From: Candidatus Cybelea sp.
GTDB lineage: Bacteria > Vulcanimicrobiota > Vulcanimicrobiia > Vulcanimicrobiales > Vulcanimicrobiaceae
Length of the DNA stretch: 64,000 nucleotides
NCBI GenBank assembly: GCA_036489315.1
Contig: DASXFZ010000055.1
Span: 37,791 to 101,790 of the forward strand
Reading direction: 5' to 3'
Shown here in pieces: positions 26,787 to 34,502 of this stretch (position 1 is the first letter of the stretch; each line of letters starts with the position of its first letter). The notes under the pieces are model-generated. The model was not told where the DNA came from. It worked only from the letters and a program-made list of their open reading frames with translations, and ran no database searches. A program made the translations under genes and the position numbers.

Positions 26787-28244
26787 ATGGGCTTCGCCGC
26801 ACGGGCCGGCTTGCTCTTCGCGATCGTGCTAACGACGTTAGGAGCCAACCGGAGTCAAAATGAAGTCGTGCGGCTGCTCGAACAGATGCGTGCCGCTGCC
26901 GGACCGGTATGGGGCGCGCATATCGTCTCCATCTCGCGCTTGACCTTCGAAGGGACGCCTGCGGTCGTATCGAGCGAGAGTCAGGCCTTGCAAGTCATCA
27001 TTCGCCGCTGCACGGGCGAGCTTTGCGACGGCAGCTATTTCGACGGCCAGCGTCTCTATACGGTCAACATGAACGGCACGGCGCTCCCGCAATCGCCCGA
27101 GACGCAGCCCTACCTGCGCGCCTTGCGCCTGGTCGCGACGCTCAACTTCCTCTCGCCGTCGTTCATCGCTCGCGGCGGACGCCTCGGCGATGCCGGCAGC
27201 GAGAACATCGGCGGCCGCGTCTATCGGACAATCGTCGTCGCCGACCCGCAGTCGCTGGCGATTCGCGTCTACATCGATCCAGCCACCGGCCTGGTTCGCT
27301 ACGCGCGCGCGTTCGGCTCGGGCGAGATGTACGAGTTTCGCAGCTATCGCCGCGTCGGCGCGCTCAACCTTCCCTTCGACGTGCTGAGCAACGGCAAGGC
27401 GTTCGAGCATTACGACGACCGAGCCATCGTATCGTCGGCCTTCCATCCGCCGCACGGGCTTACGCCTCTTCTACACGAGAGGCCGACGACCGTTGCCACC
27501 GATCCAAAGGCAATCGAACCGATCATCGACTGCAGCGTGAACGGGATTGCGCTGCGGTGCCTGATCGATACCGGCAACTCGGGTCTTTCGCTGAGCGCCG
27601 AGATCGCGAGCCGGCTCGGAGCGCCGGTGGTGGGAACGTATAAGGTGCGCGGCCTCGGTGGTTACGCGACGCAGGTCGTCCGCGCGGGGCCGCTTCGGAT
27701 CGGCAGCGCGACCTATCCCGAGGCGTATTACGTCGTGCTCAACGATCTGCGCCGCTACGGATACGACGTCGTGCTTGGCTCCGACGTCTTCGGCGCAACG
27801 GGCGTCGTCGTCGACCTGAGCTCGCACGTCGTGCGCTTCGGCGCTGCTCTCGATGCCCAGTCGATCGCCGTTCCATTGTCCTTCGAGCACTTCATTCCCG
27901 TGGTGCGCGTCGGGCTCGGGAGCGTCGAGGCCGACCTAGCAGTGGATACGGGCGACGAGTCGAATGTAAATCTCGCATACGACTTTTATGCCAAGCATCC
28001 GGGGCTTTTCACTGTGACCTCGCACCGGCCCGTGAGCGGAATCGGCGGCAGCAGCATCGAGATGATCGGCGAGATTCCGCAGGTAACGATCGGCGGCTAT
28101 CGCGCCGGTCCGCAACGCATCGGCACGACGTGGACGCTGCACGGGACCGCCTCGGGGCATCTCGGCGCCGCCTTCTGGCAGCAGTTCATCATTGGCTTCG
28201 ACTACGCCGGGGGCCAGTTGCACCTCATCCCGAGGCACAGTTAA
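26787..28244 (+). CDS. secreted two-lobed retropepsin-like aspartyl protease
   Basis: This 485-residue protein has a signal peptide (LLFAIVLTTLGANRS). Residues 20-220 look like a beta-rich domain resembling LolA/LppX-type folds (weak evidence). Two retropepsin-like lobes follow: one with CLIDTGNSGLSL and VVLGSDVFG, one with LAVDTGDESNVN and LGAAFWQQF. Both lobes keep the catalytic D-T-G. Fused lobes would make a single-chain pepsin-like site. The ending VTIGGYRAGPQRIG and GQLHLIPR resembles PDZ-less bacterial aspartyl proteases. The substrate is unknown. The following gene is 4 bases downstream. Confidence 0.82.
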   Translation: MGFAARAGLLFAIVLTTLGANRSQNEVVRLLEQMRAAAGPVWGAHIVSISRLTFEGTPAVVSSESQALQVIIRRCTGELCDGSYFDGQRLYTVNMNGTALPQSPETQPYLRALRLVATLNFLSPSFIARGGRLGDAGSENIGGRVYRTIVVADPQSLAIRVYIDPATGLVRYARAFGSGEMYEFRSYRRVGALNLPFDVLSNGKAFEHYDDRAIVSSAFHPPHGLTPLLHERPTTVATDPKAIEPIIDCSVNGIALRCLIDTGNSGLSLSAEIASRLGAPVVGTYKVRGLGGYATQVVRAGPLRIGSATYPEAYYVVLNDLRRYGYDVVLGSDVFGATGVVVDLSSHVVRFGAALDAQSIAVPLSFEHFIPVVRVGLGSVEADLAVDTGDESNVNLAYDFYAKHPGLFTVTSHRPVSGIGGSSIEMIGEIPQVTIGGYRAGPQRIGTTWTLHGTASGHLGAAFWQQFIIGFDYAGGQLHLIPRHS

Positions 28245-28248
28245 GCGC

Positions 28249-28800
28249 TTGAAGCAGCTCTGCGGCGCGTTTGTGTGCGGAGCGATTCTGCTTCTTGAAA
28301 CCGGCGCCGGGCCGAGCAGCGTGACCATCGACGAGTGCACCATCATCGCCGTTCAGATGATGGATAAGGTCGACTCGAGCGACGCCCGCCCCGGCGATTT
28401 CTTCCGCTTCGAGACGATCAACGCGGTCACCACGGGCGCGACGATCGTCATTCCCGCACGGACGATGGGTGAGGGAATCGTCGCGGTCGCTTCGCCGGCG
28501 GCGCGCGACGCGCGCCCCGGCACGCTCGTGCTCGAGCCGCGCTACCTGATGCTCCCCACCGGAAGGCGCCTCGACGTCGTCCTCAATCACAACACGACAA
28601 ACTTGATCGAAGCGGGCGCGAGCTCCGGGATTCCGGGCTATCTCGGCGCGATACCGTTTCCCGGGGTCGGCGCGGCAATCGGCGTCTTTAACTACTTCCA
28701 CAAGGGTAAGAACATCGTCGTGCCGCGCGGCACGGCCTTCACCGTCTTCCCCAGCGACGATCCGTCGGTCGAGCACTGCCAAGACCATCCCGCATACTAG
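28249..28800 (+). CDS. secreted hypothetical protein following the aspartyl protease gene
   Basis: This 183-residue protein starts at TTG 28249 and has a signal-like N-terminus (LCGAFVCGAILLLETGAG). The mature part contains ARPGDFFRFETINAV and TIVIPARTMGEGIVAVASPA, a pattern like the beta-barrel domains that handle periplasmic or peptidoglycan-related factors. Near the C-terminus is a Gly/Ile-rich stretch (GYLGAIPFPGVGAAIGVF). I do not recognise a named family. The tight spacing after the aspartyl protease gene suggests one transcript. Confidence 0.68.
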   Translation: MKQLCGAFVCGAILLLETGAGPSSVTIDECTIIAVQMMDKVDSSDARPGDFFRFETINAVTTGATIVIPARTMGEGIVAVASPAARDARPGTLVLEPRYLMLPTGRRLDVVLNHNTTNLIEAGASSGIPGYLGAIPFPGVGAAIGVFNYFHKGKNIVVPRGTAFTVFPSDDPSVEHCQDHPAY

Positions 28801-28815
28801 TGGCGATCGGTGCGG

Positions 28816-28834
28816 CGGCCTCTTGGCCGTTTCC
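28816..28834 (+). terminator. possible weak terminator after the aspartyl protease gene pair
   Basis: A 5-bp GC stem (CGGCC and GGCCG) with a TCTT loop is followed by TTTCCT. The stem and T-run are short, so termination may be weak. Confidence 0.4.
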
Positions 28835-29934
28835 TAGGGAGTGATGCTGACCGAGACGCCAAGCGGTTCGGTCGTCGCGTCGTACCTCTTGAAGGGATCG
28901 CCGCCGGAGGGATAGCGCCAAAAGACCACGCCGTTCGAGCTGCCGTCGTGGCATGACGTGCTGACCCCGACCAGAATGTTGCCTTCCTTGAGATTCACCG
29001 GCGTATTTTTCTTGCCGACGAAGAACGGCTGCTCGATGTCGGTGTAGCCGCTATCGCATCCGCCGTCGAGATTCGTGCTGCCGACGACCGTCAAGCCGCC
29101 GGAGGGATCCTCGACCGCCTGATACACGCCGCTCTGATAGCCGCCGGCATAGCCCTGATCCGTCAACGTGATGTGCTTGCCGTCCCACATGACGCTGCCC
29201 GGATAGAGAATGCTGGCGCCCGAGAGCGGGACGACGGCCATCGTCGCGCTGCCCGCCGCAACCTCGCAGAGGCTCACGAGCGTCGACGACCGGTTGCGCG
29301 TCGAGCCCTCATAGGACTCGCCGAGCACATAGAGGTTGCCGCGATCGTCGTAGCCGGCCGGCCACATGATATTGCAGGACGTATTGACGTAGGTCCGGCC
29401 CGTGCTCTTGCCTTTGCGGAAGACGGTAACGTTGCCGGGATTGAAACTCGTCACCGCAAGATCGCCTCCCCGGTCGACGGAGCAGCCCAGCGGCGTCCCG
29501 TCGGTGAAGAACGTCTCGAGCGGGCTCGTGCCGCCGTGCGCGAACTCCATCGTCTCGCCGTCGCCGTAGTTCGTGATGAAGACGTTACCTCGATCGTCGA
29601 CGCACTGGCCGTAAGGCTCGTCGAAGCCGGTCAGCGTTCCGACCTGCTCTCCCGTCTTGTAGTTGGCGACGTTGACGACGTTTTTCGCCCAGTCCGAAAC
29701 GTAGAGCAGCATATCCTTGACCCGTCTCGGACGGTGCATCCAAGAGTGACCTGGGGGCGTCGCGCGCGCGGGCGGTACCGGCACGAAGTGCGCGAGCGGC
29801 GAGCTCGCCATTTGCCCGGTCAGCATCGCCGCCGCCGGGGGTGCGCTGGTCGCCGCCGATCCGCCGCATCCGGCCAGCAACGTCAACGCCAACAAAAAGC
29901 CAACGTTCCAGCGCCACATTTTTCGTGTCTCCAT
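28834..29934 (-). CDS. secreted beta-propeller lipoprotein, type A
   Basis: This 366-residue protein has a lipoprotein signal (LLALTLLAGCGG). The propeller blades follow the type A order: H-S-W-M before MLLYVSDWAKNVVNVANY, then YGQCVDDRGNVFITNYGDG, EFAHGGTSPLETFF, and GCSVDRGGDLAVTSFNPGNV. The later blades include a GYDDRGNLYVLGE segment. It closely parallels the proteins at 16055 and 61990. No active-site motif is seen; ligand binding or cell-surface scaffolding is plausible. Confidence 0.82.
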   Translation of the reverse strand: METRKMWRWNVGFLLALTLLAGCGGSAATSAPPAAAMLTGQMASSPLAHFVPVPPARATPPGHSWMHRPRRVKDMLLYVSDWAKNVVNVANYKTGEQVGTLTGFDEPYGQCVDDRGNVFITNYGDGETMEFAHGGTSPLETFFTDGTPLGCSVDRGGDLAVTSFNPGNVTVFRKGKSTGRTYVNTSCNIMWPAGYDDRGNLYVLGESYEGSTRNRSSTLVSLCEVAAGSATMAVVPLSGASILYPGSVMWDGKHITLTDQGYAGGYQSGVYQAVEDPSGGLTVVGSTNLDGGCDSGYTDIEQPFFVGKKNTPVNLKEGNILVGVSTSCHDGSSNGVVFWRYPSGGDPFKRYDATTEPLGVSVSITP

Positions 29935-29995
29935 GGGCTAACAGCTCACGCCGCCACCTTCTGCGGAGCCTCCGAGCCGACCCCTCCCGGCGGAT

Positions 29996-30418
29996 CTACG
30001 GCTGCTTGGCCGCGAGCTTCTCGATAAGGGTGTCGGCCTCGCGCAGCCCGGCACGCGCAGCGGCCGTCGTCGCGTCGTCCTTCGAGCCGCTCGCGACCGT
30101 ATCGAACAGGTTGCGGCCTTGCACTGCGGCTTTCTGCGCCATCCCGATATTGCCGATGGCGGCTTCGCTCGCGCTAAAGTAGAGAATATCTTGTGCCTCG
30201 TGCAGGAGCGCAGTCGAGCGAGCTTCGCCCGTCTTTGAACCGGCATCCGACGCATAGGCAAAGGCCGCCCGCTGGCACCAGGTAATGACGCCGGAATCGT
30301 CGTGCGCTGCGGCCGCCGCCGAACACTGCTTTTGGAAAGACTCCGGCGTCTCGCTTCCCAACGCGCGCGCGGAAAGCGAGAGGAGGGCAAGGGCCAGAAT
30401 AATACTTGCCTGCTTCAT
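29996..30418 (-). CDS. small secreted helical hypothetical protein
   Basis: This 140-residue protein starts with a signal peptide (MKQASIILALALLSLSARALG). The mature part has two Cys (QKQCSAAAAAH and VITWCQRAAFAYA) and repeated helices like a TPR pair: ALLHEAQDILYFSASEAAIG and GLREADTLIEKLAAKQ. I infer a periplasmic helical-repeat protein. It lies 59 bases downstream of herA on the same strand, with a hairpin between them. Confidence 0.68.
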   Translation of the reverse strand: MKQASIILALALLSLSARALGSETPESFQKQCSAAAAAHDDSGVITWCQRAAFAYASDAGSKTGEARSTALLHEAQDILYFSASEAAIGNIGMAQKAAVQGRNLFDTVASGSKDDATTAAARAGLREADTLIEKLAAKQP

Positions 30419-30455
30419 GCGTCTGTGTTCGGCAAAAGGTCGTCGCCGTCTGGTA

Positions 30456-30483
30456 GACTAGTGGCCCGTAACAGCCACTAGTC
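30456..30483. repeat. 10-bp perfect inverted repeat spanning the herA stop codon
   Basis: GACTAGTGGC (30456-30465) pairs perfectly with 30474-30483 around an 8-base loop. The herA stop codon lies in one arm. No U tract follows on the minus strand, so it is either a Rho-independent terminator without a tail or an operator for the downstream gene. Confidence 0.55.
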
Positions 30484-32094
30484 GGTGCGGGTGCGCCAGC
30501 GGCGAATCGCCTCGTCGCGGAAGTCGACGCCCACCGAATCGCTCTGCCACGCCTCAGAGAAGCTCGCGCTGTGGCTGCGCGGGCGCTTTTCCGGCGGTAA
30601 AGTGTCGAAGCGGATGTGCATCGGCAGCGGAACCGCTTCGCCGAAGACCACGGCTTGCTGCGAAGGAAGGCTCGAGAGCGCGCTCAGCATCATGTGGCCG
30701 GTATCGGGCAACGCGCCTTCGACGAAGCGCTGATCGAGATCGTTTCCGAGACGCAGCGCGAAGACGGTGCCGCATTGCGAGAGGGCTTGCGGCGAGAGCT
30801 CCGACGGCCGCTGCGAGATCAGCGCGAGCGAGAGACCGTACTTGCGTCCCTCGCGGGCGATCCGGCTGATCGCCCGGCGGCAAGCAGAAAAGGCCGCGCC
30901 TTCGGTCGCCGGGAGATAACGATGCGCCTCTTCGCACGCCAAGAGAATCGGCGGACGGAGCTTTGGATCCGACCAAAGCGTAAAATCGAAGAGCATGCGG
31001 CTGATCAGCGAGACGATAACGTCGGCGATCTCAGAGGGCACGCCGGAGAGATCGACGATCGTGATCGGCTTGCCTTCGACCGGGATGCGCAGCAAACGCC
31101 CGACGATCTGCGAAAGATTGTCTTCGGCCTCAAAGCCGTCGGCAAACATGAACGCGAAGCGGCGGTCCTCCATCAGCGACGTCAGCTGCGCTTCGAGCCG
31201 GCGGTACGGTCCTGCCGTGTCGGACTTGTTAATCTGGCCCATCGCCTCGCGGAGGCTGCGGCGCAACTCGGGCACGGGGAACGGCGCCGGCGTATCGACG
31301 GTAACCCATGCTGCGTAATCGCGCGAGTGGGCGTAGGCGTGGCGCGCCTGGCGCAGCGCGCCTTTGAGGATGGTCGCCTGCGTCTCTTGCTCTTGCTGCG
31401 TACCGCCGCGCACGAGAATTTGCACGGCCTCCTCCAGATTGAGCAGCCAGAATGGCAGGCGCGTGTTTTGGATGTTGACAACCTCGGCCAGCTCGCCGAA
31501 GGCCGCCGAGTATTCGTTGTGCGGATCGAGCAGCAGCACGTGCGCGTTGGAACGCGCGGCGAGAATTTCGGAAAGGATCAGGGTAACGGCGCACGATTTC
31601 CCGCAGCCGGTCGAACCAACGATCGCAAAGTGTTTGGCCAGCAGCTCGTCGATCATCACGAACGCCGGCTGCAGCTCGTTGTTGCCCAAGCGCCCAACTC
31701 GGACGCTCGGCACGGCCGGACGGGCATAAACCGTCAGGAGGTCGCTGCTCGTAACCGTCATGACCGCATCGCCGAGCGAGGGAAAGCGCGATACGCCCCG
31801 CTGAAACGCCGCGCCGTGATCGGCCGCCGTCGAGATCTCTCCCACCAGACCGATCGAAAGCAGAAAGCCGTTACGGCCGGCGTTGAGCTCGATCGAGTTG
31901 ACGATGCCGATGATATCGCGGTAACCGCAGATCTTGACGAGGGCGCCGGCGCCGATCGCGCCTTTGGCATCCTCGCTCTTTCCTTCGACCGTGATCTCCG
32001 ACCCCGTGATTTTCGTGACCTGGCCGAGGACGCGGGGGGGTTCGGTCTCCGCTGTCGTGTTGAGCTGATTTAGCGAGAGCATGCGCGTCCCCAA
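30478..32094 (-). CDS. HerA-like (FtsK/HerA superfamily) ATPase with DUF87
   Basis: This 538-residue protein has an N-terminal HerA-like beta-barrel (RVLGQVTKITGSEITVEG). The ATPase core has Walker A FAIVGSTGCGKSCAVTL, Walker B HVLLLDPHNEYSAAF, and the later strand PPILLACEEAHRYLP with RISRIAREGRKYGLSLALISQRPSELSP (arginine finger region). HerA enzymes are hexameric DNA translocases that work with NurA nuclease in end resection, or with Sir2/nuclease partners in defence. No nuclease gene is adjacent, so a partner must be elsewhere. Confidence 0.88.
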   Translation of the reverse strand: MGTRMLSLNQLNTTAETEPPRVLGQVTKITGSEITVEGKSEDAKGAIGAGALVKICGYRDIIGIVNSIELNAGRNGFLLSIGLVGEISTAADHGAAFQRGVSRFPSLGDAVMTVTSSDLLTVYARPAVPSVRVGRLGNNELQPAFVMIDELLAKHFAIVGSTGCGKSCAVTLILSEILAARSNAHVLLLDPHNEYSAAFGELAEVVNIQNTRLPFWLLNLEEAVQILVRGGTQQEQETQATILKGALRQARHAYAHSRDYAAWVTVDTPAPFPVPELRRSLREAMGQINKSDTAGPYRRLEAQLTSLMEDRRFAFMFADGFEAEDNLSQIVGRLLRIPVEGKPITIVDLSGVPSEIADVIVSLISRMLFDFTLWSDPKLRPPILLACEEAHRYLPATEGAAFSACRRAISRIAREGRKYGLSLALISQRPSELSPQALSQCGTVFALRLGNDLDQRFVEGALPDTGHMMLSALSSLPSQQAVVFGEAVPLPMHIRFDTLPPEKRPRSHSASFSEAWQSDSVGVDFRDEAIRRWRTRTD

Positions 32095-32195
32095 TACTTA
32101 GTGCGCCGGCCCCATTACGCGGGCCGGCTCGGTGGTTCTCGGCTGGGCGTGGCTTGCGAGCGTGCGCGGGCAAATCCTGCCCCGTAAGAAACAAA

Positions 32196-32355
32196 GCGGC
32201 CCGAACGGGGCCGGAAAATCGACGGCGGCACGATTCGGCTCGACGGCGTTAACGTCGCAACATCGCCGGACGCGCTGCGCCCCTTGCTCGGATACCTCCC
32301 GCAAGATTTCGGCATCTGTTCCTATTTATCGGCTAGTCAGTTCCCCGACTGCATA
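32196..32355 (+). pseudogene. decayed ABC transporter ATPase fragment
   Basis: One frame reads GPNGAGKST (Walker A). Directly after it, another frame reads TIRLDGVNVATSPDALRPLLGYLPQDFG, which is the Q-loop region of an ABC ATPase. In an intact ATPase about 20 residues separate these parts, so an out-of-frame internal deletion joined them. The match fades after the Q-loop, and the rest is gone. There is no start codon or ribosome site. Confidence 0.72.
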
Positions 32356-32363
32356 GGGGCGCG

Positions 32364-32411
32364 CAAAAACCCAGGCGGGCACTCGCGCTGCTAGCCGCGG
32401 GTGCCCGCCTG
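32364..32411 (-). terminator. Rho-independent terminator of the propeller lipoprotein operon
   Basis: An 11-bp perfect GC-rich stem (32372-32382 with 32401-32411) is extended by a second CGCG pairing past one mismatch. Read on the minus strand it is followed by GGG and five T (32365-32369). It lies 20 bases after the stop of the gene ending at 32431. Confidence 0.88.
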
Positions 32412-32430
32412 AAGCGTTTGCCGAGAGTAT

Positions 32431-33402
32431 TTACGGAGAGAAGGCGATGCCCCAAGGCTCGTTCAGAGGGTAGTTGTTGCGCGGAAGACCTTTTGGATAG
32501 CTCAGCTGGAGCAGGTTCTGATAGCTTTCCGAGACCAGGTACAACTCCCTCGGACTGCCGGGCGCGAAGGCTAGGCCGCTGATGACGTTGGCCATTTGTC
32601 CGTAGCTGATCTTACGCTTCGGCTTAGTTGCGCCGGGAGGAAAGACCGCCAGATATTTCGGATCGATGCCGTAGAAACTGTTGACCGGTACGATGAGGTT
32701 GCCGTGGCTATCGAAGGTGAGCGCTTCCGCGGGAAAGCTGTTCGTTCCGAGATCGAGGTTGAGATCGCTCCCTTTGCCCGAACCTTCGGTCGGATATTCA
32801 TAGATGCTGTCGAGGTATCTCGACCCCGTGATCCACGAGACGTAAAGCTTATTTGACGAATCGAGGGCAAGCGCGAACGCGTACTGATTGGGGAGCGTGA
32901 TCGTTACGTTTGGCGTCACGCTTCCTGCGGAGTACTCCGTAACGCTCCCAAACGAGTTCGAACCTCCGCCTTGGTTGGCGACGTAGAGCGTTCCGTCGCT
33001 TCCCACCGCGACGCTTTTTGGCAGGTTGACTCCCTGTGTGTAGGTGACGCTCGGCGTCGTCTGCCCCGGAGGATAGACCGTAACGCTATTGCTGCCGAAG
33101 TTCGCAACGTAGAGGTTGCCGGCGCCGTCGGTAGCGATGCCTTCGGGAAGCGCGAGGCCGGAAGTGATCGTCGAGACCCGTTTCAGCTTCGTACCCGCCG
33201 CAGCGTAAGCGTTGACTTGGGAATAGCCGGTGTAGGCGTTCTGCAGCGAGATGTAGATCAGGTGTTTGCCGGCATGGGCGGCCGCGTTTGGCGCGCCCTT
33301 CGGGAGCGCCGCGAAATCAGACTGGGGCGAGGCGGCGCCGCAAGCGGTCAGCATCGCGCAGAGAGCGCCCAGACCCGCCCCTCGCATGAGAATCGTCATC
33401 AT
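32431..33402 (-). CDS. secreted beta-propeller lipoprotein, type B, second gene of a coupled pair
   Basis: This 323-residue protein has a lipoprotein signal (LGALCAMLTACGAAS). The blades read GIATDGAGNLYVANFGSNSVTVYPPG, SVAVGSDGTLYVANQGGGSN and LTFDSHGNLIVPVNSFYG, typical NHL/YVTN repeats. Its ATG (33402, or 33399) overlaps the stop of the upstream lipoprotein gene as ATGA, so the two are made together. A strong terminator follows. Type B proteins here lack the EYAHGG motif of type A. Confidence 0.84.
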   Translation of the reverse strand: MMTILMRGAGLGALCAMLTACGAASPQSDFAALPKGAPNAAAHAGKHLIYISLQNAYTGYSQVNAYAAAGTKLKRVSTITSGLALPEGIATDGAGNLYVANFGSNSVTVYPPGQTTPSVTYTQGVNLPKSVAVGSDGTLYVANQGGGSNSFGSVTEYSAGSVTPNVTITLPNQYAFALALDSSNKLYVSWITGSRYLDSIYEYPTEGSGKGSDLNLDLGTNSFPAEALTFDSHGNLIVPVNSFYGIDPKYLAVFPPGATKPKRKISYGQMANVISGLAFAPGSPRELYLVSESYQNLLQLSYPKGLPRNNYPLNEPWGIAFSP

Positions 33403-34421
33403 TTATTTCCTTCCAACTGCAGGTTCGGCGCGGTCGTAACGGCTTGAACGTACGCGTAGCCCGTGACGTCGAATTCTTCGAACGGCTTGCGTGCGCCAGG
33501 CTTATACCCGTAGATCGGCGCACAACCTGAGCCTTCGCACGCGAGCGGAACGTAAAGGTTGCCGTCGGGGCCGACATCGATCATGCCCGGCGTTGCGCCG
33601 AACGGAAGGTTGTCGATGACTTTGAACGCGTAGCGGGCGCCGGGACGAAACTCGGAGATGTAATCGCCAAGGCCGGTCGAGCCGACATAGAGATCGCCGT
33701 TCGCGTCGAGCGCCACGCCGTTGCCGCCGCCGGCGGAGATGAGTGCGTGCAGGTGGAGCGGCTTCGGTTTGCTCGAACCCGCGCGCACTTCGTATACGTC
33801 GGCCGCGCCCGTTTCGGCGTTGTAGTTGACGGCGTAGAGGTCGCCCTTTGCGTCGCCGGCCAAGCCGGCAAGGTTGCTGAATCCATGGGTTGTGATCTCC
33901 TTCGTGGGCGAGGTCGCGCCGGCCGGATAGACGTACACCGCGGCCGTTTCGTAACAGCGAGTCCCACACGAGGAGACGTAGACGGTGCCTTTGGCATCGG
34001 CGGTTATGCCGACCGGAAAGAAGATCTGGCCCTTCCAATAAGTGTTGAGAATCGTCGGAGCTCCCGTATACGGCGGTGCGAACTCCGAGACGTAGAAGTA
34101 ATTGCCGTACGCACCGTTGTTGACGACGAAAAGATTACCGGAGGCGTCGACTGTCATCTGATCCTGATTTGCTTCAAGGCCGGTGATCTTTGCGATCGGG
34201 CCGCTCTTCGGATCCTTGAGCGAGTAGATCCCAACGGTTCCGTCTTCCTGGGTGACGAAAAGGAGCTGTGAAGGCAGCGTTCGCGTGTGAGCCGCCCGCG
34301 CTGCAGGCGGGAGCATGCTCGATGCGGCCGGCGCTCGCGATCCGGGCGCAGAGAGGCCGCCGCATCCCGCCAAGAACGCGATGGCGGGCAGCGCTATGAA
34401 GGCAAAAGATAGTCGTCGCAT
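33399..34421 (-). CDS. secreted beta-propeller lipoprotein, type B, first gene of a coupled pair
   Basis: This 340-residue protein has a lipoprotein signal (ALPAIAFLAGCGG). The blades include MTVDASGNLFVVNNGAYG, GITADAKGTVYVSSCGTRC and GLAGDAKGDLYAVNYN, with VYPAGATSPTKEI between them. It is the first gene of the pair. It is divergent from the LAL regulator gene across an 81-base gap with a perfect palindrome, so the regulator may control it. Confidence 0.84.
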   Translation of the reverse strand: MRRLSFAFIALPAIAFLAGCGGLSAPGSRAPAASSMLPPAARAAHTRTLPSQLLFVTQEDGTVGIYSLKDPKSGPIAKITGLEANQDQMTVDASGNLFVVNNGAYGNYFYVSEFAPPYTGAPTILNTYWKGQIFFPVGITADAKGTVYVSSCGTRCYETAAVYVYPAGATSPTKEITTHGFSNLAGLAGDAKGDLYAVNYNAETGAADVYEVRAGSSKPKPLHLHALISAGGGNGVALDANGDLYVGSTGLGDYISEFRPGARYAFKVIDNLPFGATPGMIDVGPDGNLYVPLACEGSGCAPIYGYKPGARKPFEEFDVTGYAYVQAVTTAPNLQLEGNK

Positions 34422-34454
34422 GGCTCATTATGAATCGGCCTTCCCTCGCCACAC

Positions 34455-34470
34455 CTAGGTAATTACCTAG
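34455..34470. promoter_or_regulatory. perfect 16-bp palindrome between lipoprotein operon and LAL regulator gene
   Basis: CTAGGTAATTACCTAG is a perfect inverted repeat with no spacer. It is centred in the 81-base gap between two divergent starts, 32 bases from the regulator's GTG and 33 from the lipoprotein ATG. It is AT-rich in a GC-rich setting. I infer an operator, most simply for the adjacent dimeric LuxR-type regulator. Confidence 0.65.
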
Positions 34471-34502
34471 ATGACTGCAAAGCGATTGCGGGCGGAGGTC
34501 AC

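Noticed and set aside
30616..32073. 485-codon open frame on the plus strand
   Set aside because: It is antisense to the HerA-like ATPase and shows no family motif.
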